A DNA stretch of 64,000 nucleotides from Rhizobium aethiopicum (GTDB taxonomy: Bacteria; Pseudomonadota; Alphaproteobacteria; Rhizobiales; Rhizobiaceae). The stretch spans positions 372,001 to 436,000 of the forward strand of contig NZ_JACIFV010000002.1 of NCBI RefSeq assembly GCF_014197535.1, read 5' to 3'. Numbering within the stretch: the first letter of the stretch is position 1; each line of letters starts with the position of its first letter. A model generated the notes under the pieces. The model had not been told where the DNA came from. It ran no database searches and saw only the letters and a list, made by a program, of their open reading frames with translations. Made by a program: the position numbers and the translations under genes. Shown here piece after piece: positions 26,073 through 34,775 of this stretch.

Positions 26073-27719
26073 TCACTCCGCGACGGCGCGCACGCGGCTT
26101 TCGATCAGAAGGCCGCTTTCATCCAGGATCGGATGCGCCACCGAGACGATGTGTGCGTTGATCCTCTTCAGGTCACGCAGCATATCGAGATGCAGCGAGC
26201 TTGTCTGCAGACTGTCGGCGCGTCCGTCACGCAGGCGCTCCAGATGGTGTTCGGCCGACTGTTTCTCCATGCGCCGGACCTCCACCTTCGTCTCCATCAT
26301 CTGACGCGCAAGATTGAAATCGCGAGTGACGAAGATCGTCTGGGCGACACGGAGATTGTCGATCGTCAGGTCGAACAGCTTACGCAATTCCTGATGACCG
26401 TCGTCGGAAAACCTCAGCCCGAGCGAGATCTTCTTCGATACCTGCTCCAGCAAGCCTTTCTCGATGATATCGCCCATATGTTCGAGATTGATGGCATAAT
26501 CGATGACGACGATCGAGCGGCGGGCGTTTTCGTCGCTGAGCCCCTCGCGGCCGAGCTTCGAGAGATAAACCTTCACCGCCTGCTGCAGCTTGTCGACGCG
26601 CTCTTCGAGGGTCGCGATCTCGGAAAGCTTGGAAGAGTCATTGCCTTCGAAGGCCTCGGAGACCCGGATCAGCATGCGCTCGATGAGATCGCCGATGCCG
26701 AGCACTTCGCGGGTAGCGCTGGTTAGAGCAATGACGGGCGTCGAAAGCTCATGGGCGTCCAGATATTTGGGCGCGGTGTCCGGCTCGGCCTGATCCGGAA
26801 CCAGACGGGTCATCAGCGTGGCGAGCGGTCGGGAGAAGGGCCAGGCGAGGGCGGCGAGCAGAACGTTGAAGAGCAGATGCGCGTCGACGGGCAGCTTTGA
26901 CGGTCCGAAGGGCAGCATCTGGATGAATTCCGCGCCGTAGCCGGCGAGCGGTAAGGCGATGATGCAGCCGAGCGTACGGACAGCAAGGTTGCCGAACGTG
27001 ACGCGTCGCGCCGAAACCGGCCCGGACATCGTCGCGACGACAGGGGGTATTGCGCCGCCGAGATTGGCGCCGAGCACGAGCACGATCACGAGTTCGGCTG
27101 AGATCAAGCCGGCCGAGGCGAGCGACAGGATGAGCACCACAACCGCCAGGCTGGACGATGAGACGAAGGCGAGCGCTGCCGAGAAGAGGAGCGCCACCGG
27201 CAAAGCGCCATCCAGCAGGCTGATGAAAGCGGCGAGAGCGGGTGAGGCGCGCATCGGCTCCGTCGCAAGGCTCAGGAGATTCAGCGACAACAGCATCAGG
27301 CCGATGCCGATCAGCGCTGCGCCGCCGCCCTGGCGGGTGCTGGAGCGGCCGCGGTAAAGCACGATGCCGGAGAGGATCAGGAGTGGGGAGAGCCATTCGA
27401 TTCCAGTCGCGACGATCCAGGCGGTAATGGCGGTGCCGACATTGGCGCCGAGGAGGATGATCTGCGCCATGCGCGGTCTTATCAGATCACGTTCGACGAA
27501 AGAGGCGGTCATCAGCGCCGTTGCCGTGGAGCTCTGCAGCGCGATGGTCGCCACCAGCCCGGACAGGAACGATCGAAGGCCGCCGCGCGTACCGGTCGCC
27601 AGACCGGTTCTCAGCCGGGCGCCGAAGGCCCTGGATACGCCGTCCTTCACCTGCGCGAGACCGAATAGCAGCAGCGCCACGGCTCCGAACAGGTTGATCA
27701 TGATGATCATGGAATCCAT
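26073..27719 (-). CDS. Na/Pi-cotransporter family protein with PhoU-like C-terminal domain (548 aa)
   Basis: The N-terminal about 310 residues are membrane-embedded with two inverted PNaS-type repeats. The conserved QSSTATALM motif is near residue 62, and its counterpart in the second repeat is SSSSLAVVVL. The C-terminal about 200 residues are helical and PhoU-like (TLEERVDKLQQAVKVYL, DYAINLEHMGDIIEKGLLEQV). This is the NptA/YjbB architecture, which moves phosphate, often outward in bacteria. Direction and ion coupling are not readable. Several in-frame Met codons are near the start; I used the first. Confidence 0.88.
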   Translation of the reverse strand: MDSMIIMINLFGAVALLLFGLAQVKDGVSRAFGARLRTGLATGTRGGLRSFLSGLVATIALQSSTATALMTASFVERDLIRPRMAQIILLGANVGTAITAWIVATGIEWLSPLLILSGIVLYRGRSSTRQGGGAALIGIGLMLLSLNLLSLATEPMRASPALAAFISLLDGALPVALLFSAALAFVSSSSLAVVVLILSLASAGLISAELVIVLVLGANLGGAIPPVVATMSGPVSARRVTFGNLAVRTLGCIIALPLAGYGAEFIQMLPFGPSKLPVDAHLLFNVLLAALAWPFSRPLATLMTRLVPDQAEPDTAPKYLDAHELSTPVIALTSATREVLGIGDLIERMLIRVSEAFEGNDSSKLSEIATLEERVDKLQQAVKVYLSKLGREGLSDENARRSIVVIDYAINLEHMGDIIEKGLLEQVSKKISLGLRFSDDGHQELRKLFDLTIDNLRVAQTIFVTRDFNLARQMMETKVEVRRMEKQSAEHHLERLRDGRADSLQTSSLHLDMLRDLKRINAHIVSVAHPILDESGLLIESRVRAVAE

Positions 27720-27917
27720 TCTTTTATCTATTCTGCTTTCGTCGGTTTGGAGGGGTATTGGCCTGAGGACTCATCTTCCCAAGCTATTGAAATAGTGCAA
27801 ATCCCTCGATGTTTTTGATTGCCCGGCTAATAAATATACGCGGCTTTGAAGGATTGACAATGTCGATTTCCGACACTTCAGCAATATATCAGGCAATCTT
27901 TCCCAAGCCGGCGATGA

Positions 27918-28379
27918 TCAAGTCCAGCCGGTCTGCCGCATCGCCTCGCCGACGATCATGGCTGCCGAAATTGCGACATTGATCGAGCGCTGGCCCTCGA
28001 CCATCGGGATGAGGATACGGGCGTCGGCTCTTTCGTGCACGTGATCCGGCACGCCGGCGCTTTCGCGTCCGAAAAGCAGCACATCGTCCGGCCGGAAGGC
28101 GAAGTTGGTATAGCGATCGGCAGCCTTGGTCGAGGCGAGGATCAGGCGACGGCCGGTCGTGGCGCGCCACGCCTCGAAGCGATCCCAGCTGACATGGCGG
28201 GTCAGAGCGGCGGCGGCGATATAATCCATGCCCGATCGTTTCAGGTTACGGTCGGAGACGTCGAAGCCGGCGGGCTCGATCAGATCGACGGCGAAGCCGA
28301 GGCAGGCGGCAAGGCGCAGGATCGTGCCGGTATTGCCGGGGATGTCCGGCTGGTAGAGTGCCAGTCTGAGGTTCGTCAT
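27918..28379 (-). CDS. trmL: tRNA (cytidine(34)-2'-O)-methyltransferase, TrmL type
   Basis: SPOUT-class methyltransferase that 2'-O-methylates the wobble base of tRNA-Leu isoacceptors. At 153 aa it is the single-domain form. The three SPOUT motifs are present: QPDIPGNTGTILRLAAC, LFGRESAGVP and INVAISAAMIVGEA, the last two forming the trefoil-knot SAM pocket. It is divergent from the ABC exporter region with a 366-nt spacer. Confidence 0.93.
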   Translation of the reverse strand: MTNLRLALYQPDIPGNTGTILRLAACLGFAVDLIEPAGFDVSDRNLKRSGMDYIAAAALTRHVSWDRFEAWRATTGRRLILASTKAADRYTNFAFRPDDVLLFGRESAGVPDHVHERADARILIPMVEGQRSINVAISAAMIVGEAMRQTGWT

Positions 28380-28745
28380 TCAGGCGCCGCCCCTTCGTTT
28401 CGACGCAGGAGGCCTAATACAACTGTGATTTTGGCGCAACAGGGCGCAGTTTGGCCAAGAAACGTTCTAATCGCGCCAGTTCAGGGCTGGAAATTTCGCA
28501 GTTTTCGCGTTATGCATGCACGTCTTCGAACGCCAGCAAGGGAGGGCCTCATGAATATTTTGCTCATTATGCGCTTTCCCGCCGTGATGCCGATCAAGGC
28601 GACATGGCGCCGCTAGAGCGGGCTTCTTTCTAAAACTTCCCTTTTGATCCATTGCGCGGCTGATTCAGCCTCGCCCCTTGAATGTCCGGTTCCCATATGT
28701 GCTTGCATGGCGCCGAGATGGCGCGAAGCCAGGAGCCGGAACGTG
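28380..28745 (+). other. 366-nt spacer before the first ABC exporter
   Basis: Holds one candidate small ORF with a strong ribosome binding site (28551-28616), listed separately. A longer overlapping frame (28451-28633) is rejected. After the small ORF there is a run of pyrimidines and a weak stem around the sequence gcatggcgcc (near 28705). I could not fix a promoter. Confidence 0.5.
28551..28616 (+). CDS. Candidate 21-aa small ORF upstream of an ABC exporter
   Basis: ATG at 28551 is preceded by GGGAGGG (28540-28546), one of the strongest ribosome binding sites in the window, at 4-5 nt spacing. The peptide is MNILLIMRFPAVMPIKATWR plus R: hydrophobic with basic residues at the end, then TAG. 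It ends 129 nt before the exporter start. It might be a small membrane peptide or a regulatory leader. No conservation evidence is available here. Confidence 0.45.
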   Translation: MNILLIMRFPAVMPIKATWRR

Positions 28746-30620
28746 ATGTTTCGGAGCAATTTCATGTTTGGCTGGTTCGAACAGCGACTCAATCCCTTTC
28801 CGAGCGAGGAGCCCGTTGCGCCCCCGAAAGGTCTCTTTGCCTTCTGCTGGCATTATAGCAAGCCGGCAGCACCCTGGCTCGGCCTGATGGCCGTGCTGAC
28901 GTCGCTGATCGCCGTCGGCGAAGTGGCGCTCTTCCAGTTCCTCGGCGACATCGTCGACTGGCTGACCAATGCCGATCGCGCCACTTTCCTGCAGACTGAA
29001 GGCCACAAGCTGTTCTGGATGGCGGCGCTGGTGCTTGTGGGCCTGCCGCTGGCGGCTGGGCTCGATTCCCTCATCATGCATCAGATGCTGCTCGGCAATT
29101 ATCCGATGATGGCGCGCTGGCAGATGCACCGCTTCCTGCTGCGCCACAGCATGACGTTCTTCGCCAACGAATTTGCCGGGCGCGTCGCGACCAAGGTGAT
29201 GCAGACCTCGCTTGCCGTGCGCGAAACGGTCATGAAGATCCTCGACGTCTTCGTCTATGTCGTCAGCTATTTCCTGACGATGATCATCGTGATTGCGGCG
29301 GCCGACTGGCGGCTGATGATCCCGATCCTCGTCTGGCTCTCCGTCTATGTCAGCATCGTCTCTTATTTCGTGCCGCGGCTTCGCAAGATTGCGGCGACGC
29401 AGGCGGATGCGCGCTCGATGATGACGGGGCGCGTGGTCGACAGCTATACGAATATCGCCACCGTCAAGCTTTTCTCGCATGCGGGCCGTGAGGAGGTCTA
29501 TGCGAGGGAGGGCATGGACGAGTTCCTGCAAACCGTGCACAAGCAGATGCGCAAAGTGACGCTCTTCCACATCAGCGTCTATCTCAACAACTGCGTCGCG
29601 CTCTTCGTCGTCTCGGGCTTGTCGATCTGGTTTTGGTTGAACGGGGCGATCTCGGTCGGCGCGATCGCCATCGCCATCGGTCTTGCCATGCGCGTCAACG
29701 GCATGTCGCAATGGATCATGTGGGAAGTCTCGGCGCTGTTCGAGAACATCGGCACGGTCTATGACGGCATGGAAATGATGAGCAAGCAGCACGACATCGT
29801 CGACAAGCCGAATGCGCCTGACATGACGGCGAAGAAGGGGGCGATCCATTACGATCGCATCCGCTTCCACTACGGCAAGGGCAAAGACGTCATCGACAAT
29901 CTGTCGCTCGACATCAAGGCCGGCGAGAAGGTGGGTCTGGTTGGTCGTTCCGGCGCCGGCAAGACGACGCTGATGAACCTGCTGCTGCGCTTCTATGACC
30001 TGGAGGCCGGCCGCATTACCATCGACGGGCAGGATATATCAGGCGTCTCGCAGGAAAGCCTGCGCTCGCTGATCGGCGTGGTGACGCAGGACACGTCGCT
30101 GCTGCACCGCTCGATCCGCGACAACATCGCCTATGGCCGGCCGGAGGCGAGCGACGCCGAAGTGATCGAAGCCGCCAAACGCGCCAACGCCTGGGAGTTC
30201 ATCGAAGGGCTAGTCGACATGCAGGGCCGCCAGGGGCTCGACGCACAGGTGGGCGAACGCGGGGTCAAGCTGTCCGGTGGTCAGCGGCAGCGGATCGCCA
30301 TCGCCCGCGTCTTTCTGAAGGACGCGCCGATCCTGGTGCTCGACGAGGCGACCTCGGCACTCGATTCCGAAGTCGAGGCGGCGATCCAGGAAAATCTGTT
30401 CGCCCTGATGGAAGGCAAGACGGTGATCGCGATCGCCCACCGGCTTTCGACGCTGACGGAGATGGACCGGCTGATCGTGCTCGACAAGGGCCGGATCATC
30501 GAGGCCGGCTCGCACGGGGAACTGATCGAAAATGGCGGCATCTATGCCGACCTCTGGAACCGCCAGTCCGGCGGCTTCCTCTCCGATCACGCCGAGGAGG
30601 CGGAAGAGGCCGCGGAATAA
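28746..30620 (+). CDS. MsbA-type ABC exporter, half-transporter (624 aa)
   Basis: One transmembrane domain (six helices, about 45-330) is fused to one nucleotide-binding domain (about 365-600). The ATPase site is complete: Walker A GRSGAGKT, Q-loop VTQDTS, signature LSGGQRQR, Walker B ILVLDEATS and H-loop IAHRLS. The start MFRSNF at 28746 has AGGAG upstream; MFGWFEQRL a few codons on is an alternative. It should work as a dimer exporting lipids or drugs. A closely related exporter lies 474 bp downstream (31095); the two could be homodimers or pair together. A terminator follows. Confidence 0.88.
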   Translation: MFRSNFMFGWFEQRLNPFPSEEPVAPPKGLFAFCWHYSKPAAPWLGLMAVLTSLIAVGEVALFQFLGDIVDWLTNADRATFLQTEGHKLFWMAALVLVGLPLAAGLDSLIMHQMLLGNYPMMARWQMHRFLLRHSMTFFANEFAGRVATKVMQTSLAVRETVMKILDVFVYVVSYFLTMIIVIAAADWRLMIPILVWLSVYVSIVSYFVPRLRKIAATQADARSMMTGRVVDSYTNIATVKLFSHAGREEVYAREGMDEFLQTVHKQMRKVTLFHISVYLNNCVALFVVSGLSIWFWLNGAISVGAIAIAIGLAMRVNGMSQWIMWEVSALFENIGTVYDGMEMMSKQHDIVDKPNAPDMTAKKGAIHYDRIRFHYGKGKDVIDNLSLDIKAGEKVGLVGRSGAGKTTLMNLLLRFYDLEAGRITIDGQDISGVSQESLRSLIGVVTQDTSLLHRSIRDNIAYGRPEASDAEVIEAAKRANAWEFIEGLVDMQGRQGLDAQVGERGVKLSGGQRQRIAIARVFLKDAPILVLDEATSALDSEVEAAIQENLFALMEGKTVIAIAHRLSTLTEMDRLIVLDKGRIIEAGSHGELIENGGIYADLWNRQSGGFLSDHAEEAEEAAE

Positions 30621-30627
30621 AAATCGA

Positions 30628-30658
30628 CCCTCCCGGCGTGAGCGGGGAGGGCATTTTC
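30628..30658 (+). terminator. Terminator after the first ABC exporter
   Basis: CCCTCCC (30628-30634) pairs with GGGAGGG (30645-30651) across a 10-nt loop, followed by CATTTTC, starting 7 nt after the stop. Confidence 0.65.
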
Positions 30659-30702
30659 ATGATTGCGATGATTTGACCGGCTGCGGTCGGGCCGGCGTGC
30701 TT

Positions 30703-30933
30703 TCAAAGACTGTCGGCCCAGTCGATCACGCGGTCATGTTCGACGACAACGATGGTGTTGGCGGCTGCGATCGTGCGCAGTGCCACGATGCGGCGGCGTT
30801 CCTCGCTGTCGAGCCAGGCGGCGATAGCCTTGATGACGATCTCGTCGCGCGGCAGCGCCAGGTCGAGAGCCAGGGCATCCAACCTTTCTGCAAGCGGAAG
30901 CGGAATATGCGCATCGAGCATTTTCGTTTCCAT
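30703..30933 (-). CDS. Ribbon-helix-helix (CopG-like) protein, orphan antitoxin-type (76 aa)
   Basis: METKMLDAHIPLPLAERLDA shows the short beta strand and first helix of a ribbon-helix-helix DNA-binding fold, continued by DEIVIKAIAAWLDSEERRR. The C-terminal end (IVVVEHDRVIDWADSL) is acidic, as in ParD- or RelB-like antitoxins that bind a toxin there. No toxin gene of the RelE/ParE type lies on either side. It may be an orphan antitoxin or a plain repressor of the adjacent exporter genes. The start at 30933 has GGAGAGAAGG upstream. Confidence 0.75.
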   Translation of the reverse strand: METKMLDAHIPLPLAERLDALALDLALPRDEIVIKAIAAWLDSEERRRIVALRTIAAANTIVVVEHDRVIDWADSL

Positions 30934-31094
30934 GACCTTCTCTCCAGTGAAGCGCGATCCTATCGTCAGATTGTGACGGGCTCGGGGGCAATCAATGGCG
31001 ATGCCGCCGATGTTATCGTTTATTACCAAAATATTAGGTTGCGTCCGCTTTCCATTCCCTTTGCCGCCACCCTCAATCCGCCTATATCGCTTCC

Positions 31095-33008
31095 ATGTTC
31101 CTGCGACCCGTCTTCCGCCTGTTCGAAACCTGGATCGATCCATTCCGTCCGCGCGACAACTTGCAGCCGCCGCGTGCGACGCTCGGTTTCATCTGGTTCT
31201 ACATCGGCCAGGCGAAGACGCCGTTCATCGCCATGCTCATTCTCGGCGGCACGTCGGCAGCAATCGAGGCGGCACTCTTCTGGTTCGTCGGACGCCTCGT
31301 CGATATTCTCGCCAGCATTAAGCCCGGCGTCGGCTGGAGCGGTCTTCTCGCGGCTCATGGCGGCGAGCTGTTCGGCATGCTCGCTCTCATCGGGCTCGTG
31401 CGCTTCGTCGTCGCCTTCATGATTGCCCTCGTCGATCAGCAGGTGATCACGCCGGGCTTCTACAATCTAGCACGTTGGCAATCTTATCTCCACGTCTCAA
31501 GGCAATCATTGTCGTTCTTTCAGAGCGATTTCTCCGGGCGTATCGTCACCAAGGTCTGGTCTGCCGGCCAGGCAACCGGCGATCTCGTCACGTCGCTGAT
31601 GGAAAGTGTCTGGTTCGTTGGAATTTATGCGGTAACGACGCTGGTGCTCGTCGCCCGACTGGACTTTACACTCGCCGCCGTCGTGCTGTTCTGGCTCGGC
31701 GCCTTCAGCCTGCTTGCCCGCCACTTCGTCCCGCGGATCCGCCATCACTCCCGCGAAACGGCGGAGGCCGGGTCGATGCTGAACGGCCGGATGGTCGACT
31801 CCTATAGTAATATGCAGACGCATAAGCTGTTCGCACGCGATGAAGAGAGCGACCGCTACATGCGCCAAGGTTTCGATATCTATCAGGACACGGTGCTGCG
31901 CTTCACGCGGTTCATCACCGGTGTGCGGGCATCCATGGCGCTGCTCTCCGGCCTGATGATCGTGACGATGGCGGGCTTGAGCGTCGATCTCTGGCTGCGC
32001 GGCTTGATCAGTTCCGGCGCGGTGGCATTTTCGCTGGCGCTGGTGCTCCGGCTGAATTTCCTGCTCGGCAGGCTGATGACGCAGTTCAACGGCATCATGC
32101 GCAATCTCGGCACCATCCAGAATTCTGCGGAACTGATTTCCCAGCCGCTCGGGCTCGTCGATCGGCACGATGCGACGAGCCTGGTGATCCGCCATCCCAG
32201 CATTCGCTTCGACAATGTCTCCTTCCACTACGGCAAGGGTCAGCAGCCCGTCGTCGAGAATTTCTCCCTGACCATCCGCCCGGGCGAGAAGGTGGGGATT
32301 GTCGGGCGTTCGGGCGCCGGCAAATCAACGCTGGTGAACCTGCTGCTGCGTCTCTATGACATCCAGGACGGCCGCATCCTGGTCGACGGCCAGGATATAT
32401 CGGCGGTGACCCAGGAATCGCTCAGGATGCAGATCGGCGTCGTCAGCCAGGATACGTCGCTGCTGCATCGTTCCGTGCGCGACAATATCCTCTTCGGACG
32501 GCCGGATGCCGGCGAGGAGCGGCTGGTCGAGGCGGCCCGACGCGCCGAGGCCATCGACTTCATTGCCCGCCTGCAGGATCAGCAGGGCCGCAGAGGTTTC
32601 GATGCGCATGTCGGCGAACGCGGCGTCAAACTGTCGGGCGGGCAGCGGCAGCGCATCGCCATCGCGCGAGTCATGCTGAAGGACGCGCCGATCCTGGTTC
32701 TCGACGAAGCGACGTCGGCGCTCGATTCGGAAGTGGAGGAAGCGATCCAGTCCAATCTCCATCGGATCATGGAGGGCAAGACAGTGCTCGCGATCGCCCA
32801 TCGGCTGTCGACGATCGCCGCGCTCGACCGGCTGATTGTCGTCGATCTCGGCCGGATCATCGAGGAGGGCAGCCACGACGAGCTGCTTCGCCGCGGCGGT
32901 CTCTATGCCGAGCTTTGGACTCGTCAATCCGGCGGCTTCCTCGCGGCCGACGAGGATGCAGACTCAAGGATCGAGGACGAATTCCGCCACGAGGCCAAAA
33001 TGGTTTGA
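31095..33008 (+). CDS. MsbA-type ABC exporter, half-transporter (637 aa)
   Basis: Same architecture as the exporter at 28746 and closely related to it, especially in the ATPase domain: Walker A GRSGAGKST, Q-loop VSQDTS, LSGGQRQR, ILVLDEATS and IAHRLS. Both have full catalytic residues, so neither is a degenerate partner. The transmembrane part begins around residue 35 after FETWIDPFRPRDN, like the LNPFPSEEP lead of the first. The final 45 nt overlap the 3' end of the convergent EEP phosphatase gene. The substrate is unknown. Confidence 0.88.
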   Translation: MFLRPVFRLFETWIDPFRPRDNLQPPRATLGFIWFYIGQAKTPFIAMLILGGTSAAIEAALFWFVGRLVDILASIKPGVGWSGLLAAHGGELFGMLALIGLVRFVVAFMIALVDQQVITPGFYNLARWQSYLHVSRQSLSFFQSDFSGRIVTKVWSAGQATGDLVTSLMESVWFVGIYAVTTLVLVARLDFTLAAVVLFWLGAFSLLARHFVPRIRHHSRETAEAGSMLNGRMVDSYSNMQTHKLFARDEESDRYMRQGFDIYQDTVLRFTRFITGVRASMALLSGLMIVTMAGLSVDLWLRGLISSGAVAFSLALVLRLNFLLGRLMTQFNGIMRNLGTIQNSAELISQPLGLVDRHDATSLVIRHPSIRFDNVSFHYGKGQQPVVENFSLTIRPGEKVGIVGRSGAGKSTLVNLLLRLYDIQDGRILVDGQDISAVTQESLRMQIGVVSQDTSLLHRSVRDNILFGRPDAGEERLVEAARRAEAIDFIARLQDQQGRRGFDAHVGERGVKLSGGQRQRIAIARVMLKDAPILVLDEATSALDSEVEEAIQSNLHRIMEGKTVLAIAHRLSTIAALDRLIVVDLGRIIEEGSHDELLRRGGLYAELWTRQSGGFLAADEDADSRIEDEFRHEAKMV

Positions 33009-33896
33009 TCCGAAACTGTTCTCGATGCGGCGGACCGATTTCAGCCGCAGGGGCGCTTTGCTGAAGACGTGATCGATCGAAATGCCGAAGGGGCCGGCGG
33101 CGATCGGCCATGTCGCAGGCTCCAGCGATGCTGTGCCCAAGCCCTGGCTGCGCATGAGATACTGCACATCCGGCGCCAGAATCGACGTATTGAAATCACC
33201 GGCAAGCACGAGTGGTCCCGGCAGCGAAGGGATAATCTCGGCGAGATCTTCGACTTCCAGGCCGTGGAATTCGTCATAATAAGGTTTGGTCAGGTGCGCG
33301 GCGAGGAAGTTGACCTTCTGGCCGTCAAAATCGATCGTCGAGATCGTCAGGCGGTTGCGCCACAGCAGGCCAAGGCTGCGGATGCGAGGTTCGATCAGCG
33401 GGCGCTTCGACAGGACGAGCGTATCGCATTGCTCCATGCCGACGCCGCAGCCGACATAATAGGGGTAGGTCTTCAGCAGTCGCGGCAATTCGGACAAAAC
33501 CGGTTCGGCTTCGAGGATGTTGACGACGTCGGCCCCCGAGCCGATCGCCATGTCGGCGATATCAGCGCCATTTGCGAAATTGTCGTTCTCTATATTAAAG
33601 GACATCAGCTTGAAGAGAGCAGGGCGGCTCTCGTCTACCGCAGGCTCGACGAATTCACGCGTCATCACGATGCCGTGGACGACGAGAACCATCGATGCGC
33701 CGAGTGTCAGCAGCGCGTACCAATGCCGCTTGAAGAGGAGGGCTATGCCGGAGGCCACTGCTGCGGCCGCCGCCAGATGGATCTGGAAGCTGTAAAAAAG
33801 AGAAAGCAGATAGAAATCTTTGACATAGCGCAGCGAGATAATGGCGATGACGAGAGTTGTGAGAACGCTCATTACGCAAAAGATCGTGTCTCTCAT
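32964..33896 (-). CDS. Endonuclease/exonuclease/phosphatase (EEP) family membrane-anchored protein (310 aa)
   Basis: Three hydrophobic N-terminal segments (about 6-24, 28-54 and 58-78) are followed by an EEP domain facing the periplasm. Catalytic blocks are visible: LMSFNIENDN, NILEAEP (metal Glu), LAGDFNTS and ISIDHVFS, and finally SNHFGLVAEF. Members of this layout are phosphodiesterases or phosphatases on lipids or sugars, and the substrate here is unknown. Its last 15 codons overlap the exporter 3' end on the opposite strand. It is divergent from petABC across a 286-bp spacer. Confidence 0.85.
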   Translation of the reverse strand: MRDTIFCVMSVLTTLVIAIISLRYVKDFYLLSLFYSFQIHLAAAAAVASGIALLFKRHWYALLTLGASMVLVVHGIVMTREFVEPAVDESRPALFKLMSFNIENDNFANGADIADMAIGSGADVVNILEAEPVLSELPRLLKTYPYYVGCGVGMEQCDTLVLSKRPLIEPRIRSLGLLWRNRLTISTIDFDGQKVNFLAAHLTKPYYDEFHGLEVEDLAEIIPSLPGPLVLAGDFNTSILAPDVQYLMRSQGLGTASLEPATWPIAAGPFGISIDHVFSKAPLRLKSVRRIENSFGSNHFGLVAEFVLDP

Positions 33897-34182
33897 CCGC
33901 TCGGGTCCGGCTGGCTGGCATCGTTGCGGTTGCGCCTAACACGGCGGCTTTTTTGTTGCAATGCAACATAGGGGCAAGCGGGGGTTTGCCGTAAAAAATT
34001 CATCTGAAATTTCCCGCGACATTGTGCCCTCATCCCCTTGTCAAGGCTGGACATAACTTGCGATCAAGCTTAGAACGCGCCGGATTGCCGGGGAATCTAT
34101 GGCCGAAATGTGTCCAGATCGATTCGCCAGCAGAGGGGGCGGGGCGGAATTCCGCGATAATTGCGCAGAGGATGGTTAAGCC

Positions 34183-34761
34183 GTGAGCGAACACGTAACG
34201 ACAAGCGAGGCTTCAGCAGAGCCCACTCGCCGTGATTTCCTTTATCTCACCACTGGTATGGCGGGCGCTGTCGGCGCTGTTGCTGTCGCATGGCCGTTCA
34301 TCGACCAGATGCGTCCGGATGCATCGACGCTGGCGCTGGCCTCCATCGAAGTCGATGTCGCGAGCCTCGAGCCCGGCATGTCACTGACGGTCAAGTGGCG
34401 CGGCAAGCCGATCTTTATCCGCAACCGCACACCGGAGGAAGTGAAGGCGGCAGCCGATGTTCCGCTGGCGGATCTCAAGGATCCGATCGCGCGCAATGCG
34501 AACCTTCCGCCTGAAGCGCAGGCGACCGGTGTTGACCGTTCGGGCGGCAAGGACAAGGAAAACTGGATCGTCATGATCGGCACGTGCACCCATCTCGGCT
34601 GCGTTCCGCTCGGTCAGGCCGGTGAGTACAATGGTTGGTTCTGTCCCTGCCATGGCTCGGTCTACGACACGGCCGGCCGCATTCGCAAAGGCCCTGCGCC
34701 GCAGAACCTGGCGATTCCGACCTTTTCATTTGTGTCCGATACCAAAATCAAGATCGGTTGA
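34183..34761 (+). CDS. petA: Ubiquinol-cytochrome c reductase, Rieske iron-sulfur subunit
   Basis: bc1 complex subunit in the inner membrane with its 2Fe-2S head in the periplasm. It uses a GTG start. The twin-arginine signal-anchor TRRDFLYLTTGMAG leads a single transmembrane helix (about 22-42). Cluster ligands Cys135 and His137 (CTHLGC) and Cys154 and His157 (CPCHGS) are intact, with Cys140 and Cys156 for the disulfide. It is the first gene of the petABC operon, 14 nt before petB. Confidence 0.98.
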   Translation: MSEHVTTSEASAEPTRRDFLYLTTGMAGAVGAVAVAWPFIDQMRPDASTLALASIEVDVASLEPGMSLTVKWRGKPIFIRNRTPEEVKAAADVPLADLKDPIARNANLPPEAQATGVDRSGGKDKENWIVMIGTCTHLGCVPLGQAGEYNGWFCPCHGSVYDTAGRIRKGPAPQNLAIPTFSFVSDTKIKIG

Positions 34762-34775
34762 GGGGAGACTGATTT

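Noticed and set aside
28451..28633. 60-codon frame in the spacer before the ABC exporter
   Set aside because: No ribosome binding site, unusual composition, and it overlaps the better supported 21-codon ORF.
33954..33968. Small palindrome tgttgcaatgcaaca between the EEP gene and petA
   Set aside because: Single short palindrome far from any promoter I can place; could be an operator but nothing ties it to a regulator.
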